Source of the DNA: Bacteroidales bacterium
GTDB taxonomy: Bacteria > Bacteroidota > Bacteroidia > Bacteroidales > F082
Assembly (NCBI GenBank): GCA_016282015.1
Contig: JAEEJS010000048.1
Coordinates: 62,001 to 126,000, forward strand
Length of the DNA: 64,000 nt
Direction of reading: 5' to 3'
A program made the translations under genes and the position numbers. Of this stretch, positions 36,152-44,562 are shown one piece after another. The notes below the pieces were generated by a model, which made no database searches, had not been told where the DNA came from, and was given only the letters and a program-made list of their open reading frames with translations. Every line of letters starts with the position of its first letter. Position 1 is the first letter of the stretch.

Positions 36152-36910
36152 TTAGTACTTTATGGTGGTGGATTCAGGCATCCAGCCCACGCTTCCGTCG
36201 GCAATTTTTATTTTGTCCCAACCGTCGGTGTGATCGACTATCTCCACCTTGGTTCCTTCGTGTAAAACGAAGAGGTCGGTGCCCGATGAGGATGGTGCGC
36301 TTTTTACTGTGATAGTAGGCGTCATGACTATGGCCTCGCTGCGCTCGGCCATATACCTGCTCTTTTGTGATGCGAATATGACAGAGCACACACAGAGCAA
36401 CAGCAACAATACGCCTGTAAAGAACATGGCTTTCTTCAAGCCTCTGGTATGAGCCGTGAAATAAAAGAATAACACAACCAGAAGTATGCCGAATAAGATT
36501 AATGACAATACTGCCCAACCGTTGGCTGATAGCTTGTTGCCGGCATTTTTCCACCATTTGGTCATGAAAAATTCTGGTATGGGCTCAATCTTGTCTGTTA
36601 TCAGTGCGTTGGCAATGGCCAGATTCTGCTTGATTTCGTCATTGTAGGGATCCAGTTTCAAGGCTTTCTCGTAGTTGAGAATGGCCATGGGGTAGTTGCG
36701 CATCTTGAAATATGCGTTGCCAGTGTTATATAATAAAGGTGCTGAAACATATCCCTCGCTTATGATGCTTTCATATATAACCACGGCAGTGTCGAATCTG
36801 CTTTCATTGTAATAATAGTTCGCCTTGGCGAATTTCTGATCCTGCAGCGACTGTGCCATCATGCCGCACGCTGCCAATACCAACACTATCGAAATATATA
36901 ACTTTTTCAT
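36152..36910 (-). CDS. batE: BatE: TPR and SH3-like membrane protein
   Basis: Last gene of the Bat operon. The 252-residue protein has a signal sequence ending near MMAQ, TPR helices at about 25-105 (APLLYNTGNAYFKMRNYPMAILNYEKALKLDP), two membrane helices at about 128-150 and 160-178, and a C-terminal bacterial SH3 domain (VKSAPSSSGTDLFVLHEGTKVEIVDHTDGW). The Bat (Bacteroides aerotolerance) proteins act in the envelope and are linked to stress tolerance; the biochemical role is not established. It starts 21 bases after batD, across a heptad array. Confidence 0.93.
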   Translation of the reverse strand: MKKLYISIVLVLAACGMMAQSLQDQKFAKANYYYNESRFDTAVVIYESIISEGYVSAPLLYNTGNAYFKMRNYPMAILNYEKALKLDPYNDEIKQNLAIANALITDKIEPIPEFFMTKWWKNAGNKLSANGWAVLSLILFGILLVVLFFYFTAHTRGLKKAMFFTGVLLLLLCVCSVIFASQKSRYMAERSEAIVMTPTITVKSAPSSSGTDLFVLHEGTKVEIVDHTDGWDKIKIADGSVGWMPESTTIKY

Positions 36911-36915
36911 TTTTA

Positions 36916-36936
36916 AACTATTAACTTTTAACTAAA
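36916..36936. repeat. heptad array at the batD/batE junction
   Basis: AACT with C at 36918, 36925 and 36932, exact period 7. The third unit contains the batD stop codon; the array ends five bases before the batE ATG. Confidence 0.65.
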
Positions 36937-38752
36937 GGTTTTTCTCGGCCTTAGTAATAACTTCAACTCCCTTCTCATAAAGCTCTTCCATCTTCTTTCC
37001 CGGATCTCCTGGGGCAAAGCGGGCGAACTCGCAGTTATTCAACAATTCAATGAATTGATTTACAATATCTTCCGGTACGTTCTTGCCGCTCATCATTTCT
37101 TTCACTGTGTCCATGGAGAGCTGCGAACGCGCTATGTTCAACTTGTCGCTGATATAGCCCCATAAAGCCTGTGAAAATTCCTCGTAGAAATGACTCTGGT
37201 CTTTGATTTTCAGATAGTTGTATGCATTCTGCAGACGCTTCTTGGCTATCTTGGTGGCTTTCTTGTTCCTGACCAGCACCTGATTGTGGTTGAATTTGTT
37301 GACGCGCTTGTAAACTACAAGAGCTGAAACGAATATCAATACCATCACAATCCATATTACGAAATACACTGGCGAGGCAAATAGTAAAGCAGATTCTTTC
37401 TTGAGATTTCCCTTCAACATGATGTGGTGGATGTCGCTGCCAACCACCTTGATTGCTTCCTGTCCGCCTGCGTAGATAATGCCGCTGCTGCCTTCGTTGG
37501 CGCTTCTCTCCACGCGAAGATGGTAGCTGTCGGATTTCAAAGTTACGTAACGCGATTTGGCCGGATCGAAGTAAGTGAACTCCGTAGGTGTCAGGTCGAA
37601 TGTGCCGGAAACCCTTGGAATTACAACATATTCAGCTTTCTTTGTGCCACTTAAGCCATAAGAGTTATTCTTGGTGTTGGTGGTGATTTTCGGGTCGTAA
37701 ACTTCAAAGTCGGGAGGGAAGACCGGGCGAGGGATATCGAGAAGCTCGATATTTCCTTTGCCTGACACGGTGTAAGTGATGGTGAAGGCGTCGTTCGACT
37801 TCATCTCGGTCTTGTCTATGGTCGATGTGAAGGTGAACTGGCCGACAGCGCCTTTGAAACTCTCGGGCTTGTCCTTGGCCGGCATTGCCAACACCTCTAT
37901 GCTGATGGGTTGTGACTTAATCTCCTTCTTGACATTGGTGTATGATGTTCCCATTATGTCACCGAAGAAATTGTCGAATGGATCGTAACCGCGTTGCTGG
38001 CGATTTTCGTTTTTCACCTGTGCTATGCAGCTGATATCCAAGGGGTCTATGGTGAGAGTGCCGGTCTTCTGCGGTATTAGCACAATCTCCTGAATTGTGG
38101 CCACATGGTATTCAGTGCCGTTGCGCACTACTGACGACTGCTGTATGGTGCCGTTGTTGTCGGTGATGTCTTTTGTCCAGAAGCCTGAATATGAAGGGGC
38201 TTTGGATATTGAAAGCTGAGAAATCGGTAAAGTATAGTAAATCTTATATGTCAGAGTGACCTGTTCGCCCAGATAGGCGCTCTTTTTGTTCAAAGTGGCC
38301 TCGAGGAAAACGTCTTTGGCACTTACTGAAGGGCCGCTTGAGTTACCGCCGCCACCGGCAACGGAACCGTTGTCTTTCACCACCTCGATCTCCATGGTCG
38401 TACTCTTGACTTTTTTCTTGTCGACCGTGATGGTGGCGGCGGGTATGGTGAATTTGCCTTCCTTTATCGCACGAAGGTAGAAAGAGTAGGTGTGGGTGTT
38501 GGTCTTTGTTACGGAGCCGTTAATGATCTGCACGCTAGAACTTGTAGATGAGAACGGGCCTCCAATCTTCTCGAAATTGTTGAAATTGGGAGCCTCAAAG
38601 TTCTTGCCGTCTCCGTTCAGCTCGTACGATACCTGAAACTGCTCTCCAACCACCACCTGTCTTTTGCATATCACCTTGAAACTGACGTCGTCCTGCGCCT
38701 TCAAGGCTAAGGCCGTCATCAAAAACAAAACAATAAAACCGATTTTTCTCAT
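36932..38752 (-). CDS. batD: BatD: oxygen-tolerance family membrane protein
   Basis: A 606-residue protein with signal peptide ending LKAQ. Several Ig-like beta domains fill about residues 20-430, each with the family pattern of VGEQFQVSYELNG or LGEQVTLTYKIYY. One membrane helix lies at about 455-478 and a cytoplasmic helical tail follows. It matches the BatD family that accompanies MoxR/VWA proteins. The extracytoplasmic domains probably contact other Bat proteins in the periplasm; no enzymatic motif is visible. Confidence 0.94.
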   Translation of the reverse strand: MRKIGFIVLFLMTALALKAQDDVSFKVICKRQVVVGEQFQVSYELNGDGKNFEAPNFNNFEKIGGPFSSTSSSVQIINGSVTKTNTHTYSFYLRAIKEGKFTIPAATITVDKKKVKSTTMEIEVVKDNGSVAGGGGNSSGPSVSAKDVFLEATLNKKSAYLGEQVTLTYKIYYTLPISQLSISKAPSYSGFWTKDITDNNGTIQQSSVVRNGTEYHVATIQEIVLIPQKTGTLTIDPLDISCIAQVKNENRQQRGYDPFDNFFGDIMGTSYTNVKKEIKSQPISIEVLAMPAKDKPESFKGAVGQFTFTSTIDKTEMKSNDAFTITYTVSGKGNIELLDIPRPVFPPDFEVYDPKITTNTKNNSYGLSGTKKAEYVVIPRVSGTFDLTPTEFTYFDPAKSRYVTLKSDSYHLRVERSANEGSSGIIYAGGQEAIKVVGSDIHHIMLKGNLKKESALLFASPVYFVIWIVMVLIFVSALVVYKRVNKFNHNQVLVRNKKATKIAKKRLQNAYNYLKIKDQSHFYEEFSQALWGYISDKLNIARSQLSMDTVKEMMSGKNVPEDIVNQFIELLNNCEFARFAPGDPGKKMEELYEKGVEVITKAEKNL

Positions 38753-38768
38753 TTATTTTATTCTCTCT

Positions 38769-38789
38769 AAACTTTAAACTTCAAATTAC
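38769..38789. repeat. heptad array at the batC/batD junction
   Basis: Units AAACTTT, AAACTTC, AAATTAC: AACT at period 7 with one change in the third unit. The third unit contains the batC stop codon; the batD ATG follows 16 bases after the array. Confidence 0.55.
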
Positions 38790-39520
38790 CAATCTTTTTG
38801 GATCTTACGCCTCTGCATTTTTGCAGCCTTGGCCTCATTCATCTTGTCCATAGTCTCTTTCTCCTGATTCTCGAGTGCCTGCAACATTCTCTCCGCATCT
38901 TCCTTCGACATCTGTTGTTGCTGTTGTTGCTGTTGTTGCTGTTGTTGCTGCTGATCCTGCTGTTGCTGCTGATCTTTATTTTCCTGATTCTCTTGCTGTT
39001 GCTGCTGTTGTTGCTGCTGCTGCTGATCCTGCTTCTGATCCTTGTCTTGATTTTGCTGCTGGTTCTGCTGCTGTTGCTGTTGTTGCTGTTGCTGCAAAAT
39101 CATCTTCTGACGGGCATATTCCAGATTGTATCTGGCATCTTCGTCATCCGGATTGATTTTCAGGCAGTTTTTGTAAGCGTTGAAGGCCTCGGTGTACTTC
39201 TGCTGTTCCATCATGGTGTTGCCGAGGTTATAATACGAGTCGGCCTCGAGGTTTTTTGTCACATTTCTGTCTGTGACGCTTTGAAAACTTCTGGCGGCTT
39301 CTTCGTAGTTTTTCTGGTTGTAATAGGCGTCACCCAAATTAAACTGGGCTTTGTCGTTGTATTTTTTGTCAAGCGAACTCTTGTAGTCCTTCTCGGCTTC
39401 CGAGAAGAAACCTTTCTTGAAGTTCCTGTTGCCATGACGTATTTCCTTGGCCTGAGCGCTTGCGGCAAGCGTCAGTGTCATAAACAACACAGTGATTCCT
39501 ATTTTATTTATTGTCTTCAT
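38786..39520 (-). CDS. batC: BatC: TPR protein with long polyglutamine tract
   Basis: A 244-residue exported protein: signal peptide ending AASAQ, TPR repeats at about 25-135 (FNLGDAYYNQKNYEEAARSF, YYNLGNTMMEQQKYTEAF), then a glutamine-rich tract at about 142-203 broken by Asn, Asp, Lys and Glu, and a charged helical tail. The TPRs probably bind the other Bat proteins. The start at MKTINKIG overlaps batB by 17 bases; a TTG four codons upstream is less likely. The Q tract is coded by mixed CAG/CAA, so it has been kept as protein rather than being a fresh DNA slippage. Confidence 0.93.
   Translation of the reverse strand: MKTINKIGITVLFMTLTLAASAQAKEIRHGNRNFKKGFFSEAEKDYKSSLDKKYNDKAQFNLGDAYYNQKNYEEAARSFQSVTDRNVTKNLEADSYYNLGNTMMEQQKYTEAFNAYKNCLKINPDDEDARYNLEYARQKMILQQQQQQQQQQNQQQNQDKDQKQDQQQQQQQQQQQENQENKDQQQQQDQQQQQQQQQQQQQQMSKEDAERMLQALENQEKETMDKMNEAKAAKMQRRKIQKDW
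38911..39096 (-). repeat. batC: CAG/CAA low-complexity tract in batC
   Basis: About 186 bases of mixed CAG/CAA codons on the minus strand encode three glutamine runs separated by Asn/Asp/Lys/Glu. It is in frame throughout. On the opposite strand it makes a spurious leucine-rich frame. Confidence 0.9.
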
Positions 39521-40568
39521 CTTTAGGTTCAAAGAATTTGAAATTGGCTTCCCATCTCTGCTTGCCTGATGAGATGAGTATTTCGATGATAATCAATATT
39601 ATAGCAGCACCGATAAACCATTGGAAACGGTCTTCGTAATCGGTGAACATCTTCGATTCTATCTCAGATTTCTTTGCCAGGCTGATGTCGTCGTAAATCT
39701 TATCCAGACCTACGTTGGAATTGCTGGCGCGTACGTAAATGCCGTCGCCTATTTCAGCTATCTGGCGCAGAATGTGGTCGTCAAGTTTGGTTATGACAAT
39801 GTTCCCGTCCTTATCCTTCTTGTAACCAGTGCGTTTGCCGTATTGGTTGTAGAGTGGGATAGGGGCGCCTTCGTCCAAGCCCATGCCTATGGTGTAAATC
39901 TTGATGCCGTTTTTGGCAGCTTCCTGGGCCGCTTTCACAGCGTCGCCGTTCTCGTGGTCTTCACCGTCTGATATGATGACTATGGCTTTGCTGTTCTCGC
40001 TCTCGCCGAAACTTTTGACAGCCAGTTCTATGGCGCGTCCGATCTCGGTGCCCTGAGTGGGGATGAGGTCAGTGTCTACGGTCGAAAGGAACATCTTGGC
40101 TGCTGAATAGTCGGTGGTGATTGGCAACTGAACGTAAGCATTACCTGCAAAAACTATCACGCCTATTCTGTCGCCTCCAAGTTTGGAGATGAGCTTGTAA
40201 ATGGCCTGTTTGGAGCGTTCCAGACGGTTGGGCGCTATGTCTTCGGCATGCATTGAATTGGATATGTCGACGCAGAGGAATATATCTATACCCTCACGCT
40301 TAACCTTCTCCATCTTCGAACCTGACTGCAGATTTGCCGCACCTATAATTAATAGTGCTATAATCAGGGTGAAGAGAATAAACTTGGTGTTGGCCCTTGT
40401 TGGCGAAAACATCGGAACCAGATACTCACGCAACTTGAGGCTGGCGAAACGCTCAAACTGTTTCTTGTTCCACAAACGAATCAGGACATACACAGCCACC
40501 AGCACCGGTATTACCAGCAACCAGTATAAATACTGCGGGTTTTCGAATTTTAAAATACTTGTCTCCAT
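39504..40568 (-). CDS. batB: BatB: von Willebrand factor A domain membrane protein
   Basis: A 354-residue protein with two N-terminal membrane helices (about 12-30 and 60-78), a VWA domain from about residue 90 and a C-terminal helix near 315-333. The metal-ion-dependent adhesion site is intact: DISNS, the Thr in LPITTDYS and the Asp in ISDGEDHENGD. Such domains bind protein partners through a divalent metal and are typically remodelled by MoxR-type AAA+ proteins. It starts five bases after batA ends. Confidence 0.95.
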   Translation of the reverse strand: METSILKFENPQYLYWLLVIPVLVAVYVLIRLWNKKQFERFASLKLREYLVPMFSPTRANTKFILFTLIIALLIIGAANLQSGSKMEKVKREGIDIFLCVDISNSMHAEDIAPNRLERSKQAIYKLISKLGGDRIGVIVFAGNAYVQLPITTDYSAAKMFLSTVDTDLIPTQGTEIGRAIELAVKSFGESENSKAIVIISDGEDHENGDAVKAAQEAAKNGIKIYTIGMGLDEGAPIPLYNQYGKRTGYKKDKDGNIVITKLDDHILRQIAEIGDGIYVRASNSNVGLDKIYDDISLAKKSEIESKMFTDYEDRFQWFIGAAIILIIIEILISSGKQRWEANFKFFEPKDEDNK

Positions 40569-40573
40569 ATCAC

Positions 40574-41572
40574 CTAATCCGTTAATGTCTTAAAAACTGT
40601 GCTTCTGAGGATGAATCCCAATAAAAGCAGTGCCAAGCCCCAAAGGACATAAGGCAGGAACTCCTCGTGAACACGTGTAAACTCGTTAATCTCTATCTTG
40701 GAGCGTTCCAACTGGTCGATTTCATCGTAAATCTGCTGCAGCTTTTCGGTAGATGTGGCGCGATAATACTTTCCGCCCGTCTCATCTGCAATCTGTTGCA
40801 GCAAAGGCTCGTTGATGTTGACCGGCACCTGCACCATCTGTATGCCTCCGAATGGGGTCTGAGCCGGATAAGGGGCTGTGCCGCGTGTGCCAACGCCTAT
40901 GGTGTACACTCTGATTCCGAACAGCTTGGCCATTTCGGCTGCTGTGGAAGGGTCTACCGAACCGGCGTTGTTGTCACCGTCGGTGAGCAGTATCACCACT
41001 TTTGAGATAGCTTCACTGTCCTTGAGTCGGCTTACCGATGATGCCAAACCGTCGCCTATGGCGGTGCCGTCCTCAAGCATGCCGCATTTCATCTCCTTCA
41101 TCATGTTGAGCAACATGCCGTGGTCGGTGGTCAAAGGCACCTGTGTGAATGTCTCACTGGCAAAAACCACCAGTCCCATTCTATCCTCAGGACGACCTTT
41201 CACAAAGTCGGACGCCACGTTTTTGGCAGCTTCCAGACGGTCGGGCTTCAGGTCTTGAGCCAGCATACTGCTCGAGATATCCATGGTCAGCACTATGTCT
41301 ATGCCTTCCACGTTGATTTTGCGGTTGGTCGAGCTGCTTTGCGGACGTGCCAATGCAATGATTAACAAGGCCAAAGCGCACATGTCCAAGGCAAAAAGCA
41401 GATGGCGGGCATAGATTCTCCAACTCTTTTGCATACCGCTGAAGAAACTGGTGTCTATAAACTTCACGTATGCCTGATTGTTCCTGCCACGGAAGATATA
41501 CCAAACTGTCAGCAACGGAATGACAATCAGTCCGTAAAGAAAATATGGTGATGCAAATTCTATCGAACTCAT
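40574..41572 (-). CDS. batA: BatA: von Willebrand factor A domain membrane protein
   Basis: A 332-residue paralogue of BatB with the same layout: two N-terminal membrane helices, VWA domain with DISSS, VPLTTDHG and LTDGDNNAGS, and a C-terminal helix at about 305-325. All MIDAS residues are present. BatA and BatB together with MoxR are thought to form the core of the system. The ATG overlaps the previous gene's stop by four bases. Confidence 0.95.
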   Translation of the reverse strand: MSSIEFASPYFLYGLIVIPLLTVWYIFRGRNNQAYVKFIDTSFFSGMQKSWRIYARHLLFALDMCALALLIIALARPQSSSTNRKINVEGIDIVLTMDISSSMLAQDLKPDRLEAAKNVASDFVKGRPEDRMGLVVFASETFTQVPLTTDHGMLLNMMKEMKCGMLEDGTAIGDGLASSVSRLKDSEAISKVVILLTDGDNNAGSVDPSTAAEMAKLFGIRVYTIGVGTRGTAPYPAQTPFGGIQMVQVPVNINEPLLQQIADETGGKYYRATSTEKLQQIYDEIDQLERSKIEINEFTRVHEEFLPYVLWGLALLLLGFILRSTVFKTLTD

Positions 41573-42543
41573 TGCTGCTCCTCCTTCTTTTTCTCCTCTT
41601 CTTCCTTAAAGAAGACGTAACTGTCTTCAACGAAACTGTTGATGTCGACAAACGACTGCTTGTTCTGCTCAGCCGTAGGGTTGGCTTTGGCGAACTTCAC
41701 AAAGTCGGCCGTGATGAGAGTTTCATGCAGCTTTTCCTTTGTGGCTGCATTAAGATTCAATCCGTTGACCTCCTGCATGATTTCATCGGTGGTCATTTCG
41801 ACAGCGTCTATCTCAAACTGTCCTTCGAGGTACTCCCTTGCTATGTCGGTAAGGTCGGTGTAGTAATCCTTGGTCTTGGCCGAAGCCCACAACTCATTGT
41901 CCTTCATTTCGGCCAGTTTGGCTCGGGCAGTCACAATGGCTGGAATGACAGGCTTCTTCTTTTCCACCACCGCCGGTTCTTTTGCGTTTTTGTTCTTGGA
42001 ATGTCGGTAGATCAGATAGGCTATGCCTGCCAGAACAATAACAACTGCCACCCAGGGGAACACTTCCTTCGCCGTGAGTCCCTGTCGCATTACACCTTTA
42101 ATCGGACGGAAAGCCTGTGTGGTGTCGACGGCAACCGTAGTGACATAGAGTTCCGCCTCGTCGGTGTAAAGGGTGTGGCGTATGCTGTCCTGAAGGCTCT
42201 TGCTGTAAGTTATGCTCAACTCAGGCACGTATACGTATCCCGTGTCAAAGGATGTGAGCGTCAAATGCTGCTCCATGAGAACGTTGTTGCCATTGCTGGC
42301 CGGAGTGGTTTTCACTTCGCTTGCGTTGATGACGTCTATGGAGCCGCTCAAGGTGTCGCCAAGCTGCAACCACTCCACGAAGTAATCACTCGGGATGTTG
42401 AGCAATAGCTTGTAATCAAAAGGTTGTCCCACAACTATGGTGTCGGCCTCGGTCGATCCGCTGAGGAAGGTGACCTGTGCCTGGCAGCGTGTGCCAATCA
42501 GCCACATAATGCAGAACAACAATATGAAACTAAGTTTCTTCAT
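41569..42543 (-). CDS. Bat-operon membrane protein of unknown function
   Basis: A 324-residue protein between the DUF58 gene and batA. It has a signal peptide ending CQAQ, a periplasmic beta domain of about 130 residues resembling BatD-type Ig modules (VVGQPFDYKLLLNIP), one membrane helix at about 152-172, and a cytoplasmic helical domain ending in a Glu/Lys-rich tail. Bacteroidales Bat operons usually hold such a gene here, without an agreed name. Overlaps of four bases on both sides imply tight coupling with DUF58 and BatA. Confidence 0.82.
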   Translation of the reverse strand: MKKLSFILLFCIMWLIGTRCQAQVTFLSGSTEADTIVVGQPFDYKLLLNIPSDYFVEWLQLGDTLSGSIDVINASEVKTTPASNGNNVLMEQHLTLTSFDTGYVYVPELSITYSKSLQDSIRHTLYTDEAELYVTTVAVDTTQAFRPIKGVMRQGLTAKEVFPWVAVVIVLAGIAYLIYRHSKNKNAKEPAVVEKKKPVIPAIVTARAKLAEMKDNELWASAKTKDYYTDLTDIAREYLEGQFEIDAVEMTTDEIMQEVNGLNLNAATKEKLHETLITADFVKFAKANPTAEQNKQSFVDINSFVEDSYVFFKEEEEKKKEEQQ

Positions 42544-43418
42544 CTTCTCGATTCTCTCCTTTTAAAAAGTTGCATAAGAGGCTTGACATAGTCTTCGTCG
42601 GTGTAAATCAGAGTGTTGTCCACTCCGTTGTTGGCGAAGATTTTGCTGAGTGAGGTGGTGGCATGCTGAACGTATTTCTGATACGCCTGGTTCCATGCGC
42701 TTGTGGATGTGTCAACCCAAACTTCCTTGTCAGTCTCGTTGTCGCGGAACTTCACCAGTCCGATTTTGGGAATGATGAGCTCGCGCTTATCGGTGATTCT
42801 CAATGAGATAAGATCGTGTTTTCTGGCCGCTATGCGCATTTCCTGCTCGAATGGCTTGCTTGTGACGAAGTCCGATATCAGGAAAGCGGTGGTGCGTTTT
42901 TTAATGGCACTGGTCAGGAATTTCAAGCCTTCACCTATGTCGGTGCCTTTGTGCTGCGGCTGGAAGGTGACTATCTCGCGTATGATGCGCAGTATGTGGC
43001 TTGAGCCTTTCTTTGGCGGTATGAACTTCTCGATTTGGTCGCTGAAGAAAATCACGCCTACCTTATCGTTGTTCTGTATGGCTGAAAATGCCAGAACCGC
43101 CGCCAATTCGGCCGAGATGTCGCGCTTGGTGGCCTCGATGGAACCGAAGTCGTTGGAGCCCGACACGTCCACCAGCAGCATAACTGTCATCTCACGCTCT
43201 TCCTCGAAAATCTTGACAAAAGGCCGATGGAATCGCGCCGTGACGTTCCAGTCGATGTTGCGGATGTCGTCACCATACTGGTATTCGCGCACCTCGCTGA
43301 ATGTCATACCGCGACCTTTGAAGGCGCTGTGGTACTGACCCGAAAAGATGTGGTTGGTCAGTCCGCGCGTCTTGATCTCGATCTTTCGGACTTTCTTAAA
43401 TAAATCTGTTGCTTCCAT
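42540..43418 (-). CDS. DUF58 family protein of the MoxR/Bat operon
   Basis: A 292-residue soluble protein with the DUF58 signature FSEVREYQYGDDIRNIDW followed by NVTARFHRPFVKIFEEE. A VWA-like fold with DVSGS then follows, in which the first MIDAS motif is kept. It lacks membrane helices. Partner of the MoxR ATPase encoded ten bases upstream; probably an adaptor between MoxR and the membrane VWA proteins. Confidence 0.94.
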   Translation of the reverse strand: MEATDLFKKVRKIEIKTRGLTNHIFSGQYHSAFKGRGMTFSEVREYQYGDDIRNIDWNVTARFHRPFVKIFEEEREMTVMLLVDVSGSNDFGSIEATKRDISAELAAVLAFSAIQNNDKVGVIFFSDQIEKFIPPKKGSSHILRIIREIVTFQPQHKGTDIGEGLKFLTSAIKKRTTAFLISDFVTSKPFEQEMRIAARKHDLISLRITDKRELIIPKIGLVKFRDNETDKEVWVDTSTSAWNQAYQKYVQHATTSLSKIFANNGVDNTLIYTDEDYVKPLMQLFKRRESRR

Positions 43419-43427
43419 GTTCTAAAA

Positions 43428-44420
43428 TCACGGCACTTCAACTATGTTCAGAATCTCATTGATGATGTCTTCGGTTGTGATATTCTCGGCTTCAGCCTCG
43501 TAGGTCAGACCAATACGGTGGCGCATAACATCTGGAGCCACGGCTCTCACATCCTCTGGAATCACATAGCCGCGGCGCTTGATGAAAGCGTATGCCTTGG
43601 CTGCCATGGCGAGGTTGATTGAAGCACGCGGAGAACCGCCGTAGCTGATCATGCCGGCGAACTTCTTCAGTTTGTACTCCTCAGGATAACGTGAAGCGAA
43701 CACTATGTCGGTGATGTAATTTTCAATCTTTTCGTCGAGGTATACTTCACGGCAAACCTTGCGGGCGTTGAGTATGTCTTTGGTGGATGTCACCTTGCGC
43801 ACCTCTGGATATTCCTTGTTGATATTCTGACGGAGGATGACTTTTTCCTCTTCTTTCTTAGGATAATCTATCACAACCTTCAGCATGAAACGGTCGACCT
43901 GAGCTTCTGGGAGAGGGTAGGTGCCTTCCTGCTCGATAGGGTTCTGAGTGGCCATAACCAAGAATGGGTCCGGCAAGGCGAAGGTGTTCTCGCCTATGGT
44001 TACCTGATGCTCCTGCATGGCTTCAAGCAAAGCGCTCTGCACCTTGGCTGGGGAACGGTTGATTTCATCGGCCAGCACGAAGTTGGCGAACACTGGGCCC
44101 TTTCTCACTATGAATTCCTCGGTCTTCTGGCTGTATATCATGGTACCGACGAGGTCGGCAGGCAGAAGGTCGGGGGTAAACTGTATGCGGCTGAAGTCAG
44201 CGTCAACTATGTTGGCCAATGTCTTGATGGCCAAAGTCTTGGCCAAACCTGGAACGCCTTCCAAAAGAATATGTCCGTTCGAAAGCAAACCTATCAGCAA
44301 ACGCTCCGTCATGTGCTTCTGTCCGACAATGACCTTGCTCATTTCCATGTTGATAAGGTCGATAAACTGACTCTCTCTCTGAATTTTTTCGTTTAATTCG
44401 CGAATGTCTGTTTCAATCAT
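43428..44420 (-). CDS. moxR: MoxR-family AAA+ ATPase
   Basis: First gene of the Bat operon. The 330-residue ATPase shows Walker A GVPGLAKT (about 54-61), Walker B FVLADEINRSPAK, sensor 1 MATQNPIEQEGTYPLPEAQ and the C-terminal lid with YGGSPRASINL. MoxR proteins act as chaperone-like remodellers of VWA-domain partners, which here would be BatA, BatB and DUF58. A canonical promoter lies about 45 bases upstream, and the eight genes run without a visible internal terminator to batE. Confidence 0.96.
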   Translation of the reverse strand: MIETDIRELNEKIQRESQFIDLINMEMSKVIVGQKHMTERLLIGLLSNGHILLEGVPGLAKTLAIKTLANIVDADFSRIQFTPDLLPADLVGTMIYSQKTEEFIVRKGPVFANFVLADEINRSPAKVQSALLEAMQEHQVTIGENTFALPDPFLVMATQNPIEQEGTYPLPEAQVDRFMLKVVIDYPKKEEEKVILRQNINKEYPEVRKVTSTKDILNARKVCREVYLDEKIENYITDIVFASRYPEEYKLKKFAGMISYGGSPRASINLAMAAKAYAFIKRRGYVIPEDVRAVAPDVMRHRIGLTYEAEAENITTEDIINEILNIVEVP

Positions 44421-44465
44421 TTTTCTTGCGATTTTTTTAATGTTGTATTATTAACAAAACAAACG

Positions 44466-44496
44466 CAAAAATATTGTAAAAATTTCATTCTTCAAA
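44466..44496 (-). promoter_or_regulatory. promoter for the moxR-bat operon
   Basis: On the minus strand TTTG, 19 bases, then TATTTTTG: both Bacteroidota elements at ideal spacing, in the divergent gap with the DUF2520 gene. Confidence 0.7.
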
Positions 44497-44562
44497 GAAA
44501 AATTTAGAGGTATTTTCAAGCATTGAAAAAATTTTTGTATTTTCGTAGATTGAAATAAAAGT

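Noticed and set aside
38798-39526. Long leucine-rich open frame opposite batC
   Set aside because: It is the antisense reading of the CAG/CAA tract and has no signal or start context; batC on the other strand has clear TPRs and operon position.
41569-42543. Second copy of batD
   Set aside because: Only one Ig-like domain, half the length, and a different cytoplasmic tail; better treated as a separate Bat-operon member.
42703-43338. 211-codon open frame opposite the DUF58 gene
   Set aside because: Shadow frame; the DUF58 signature lies on the other strand.
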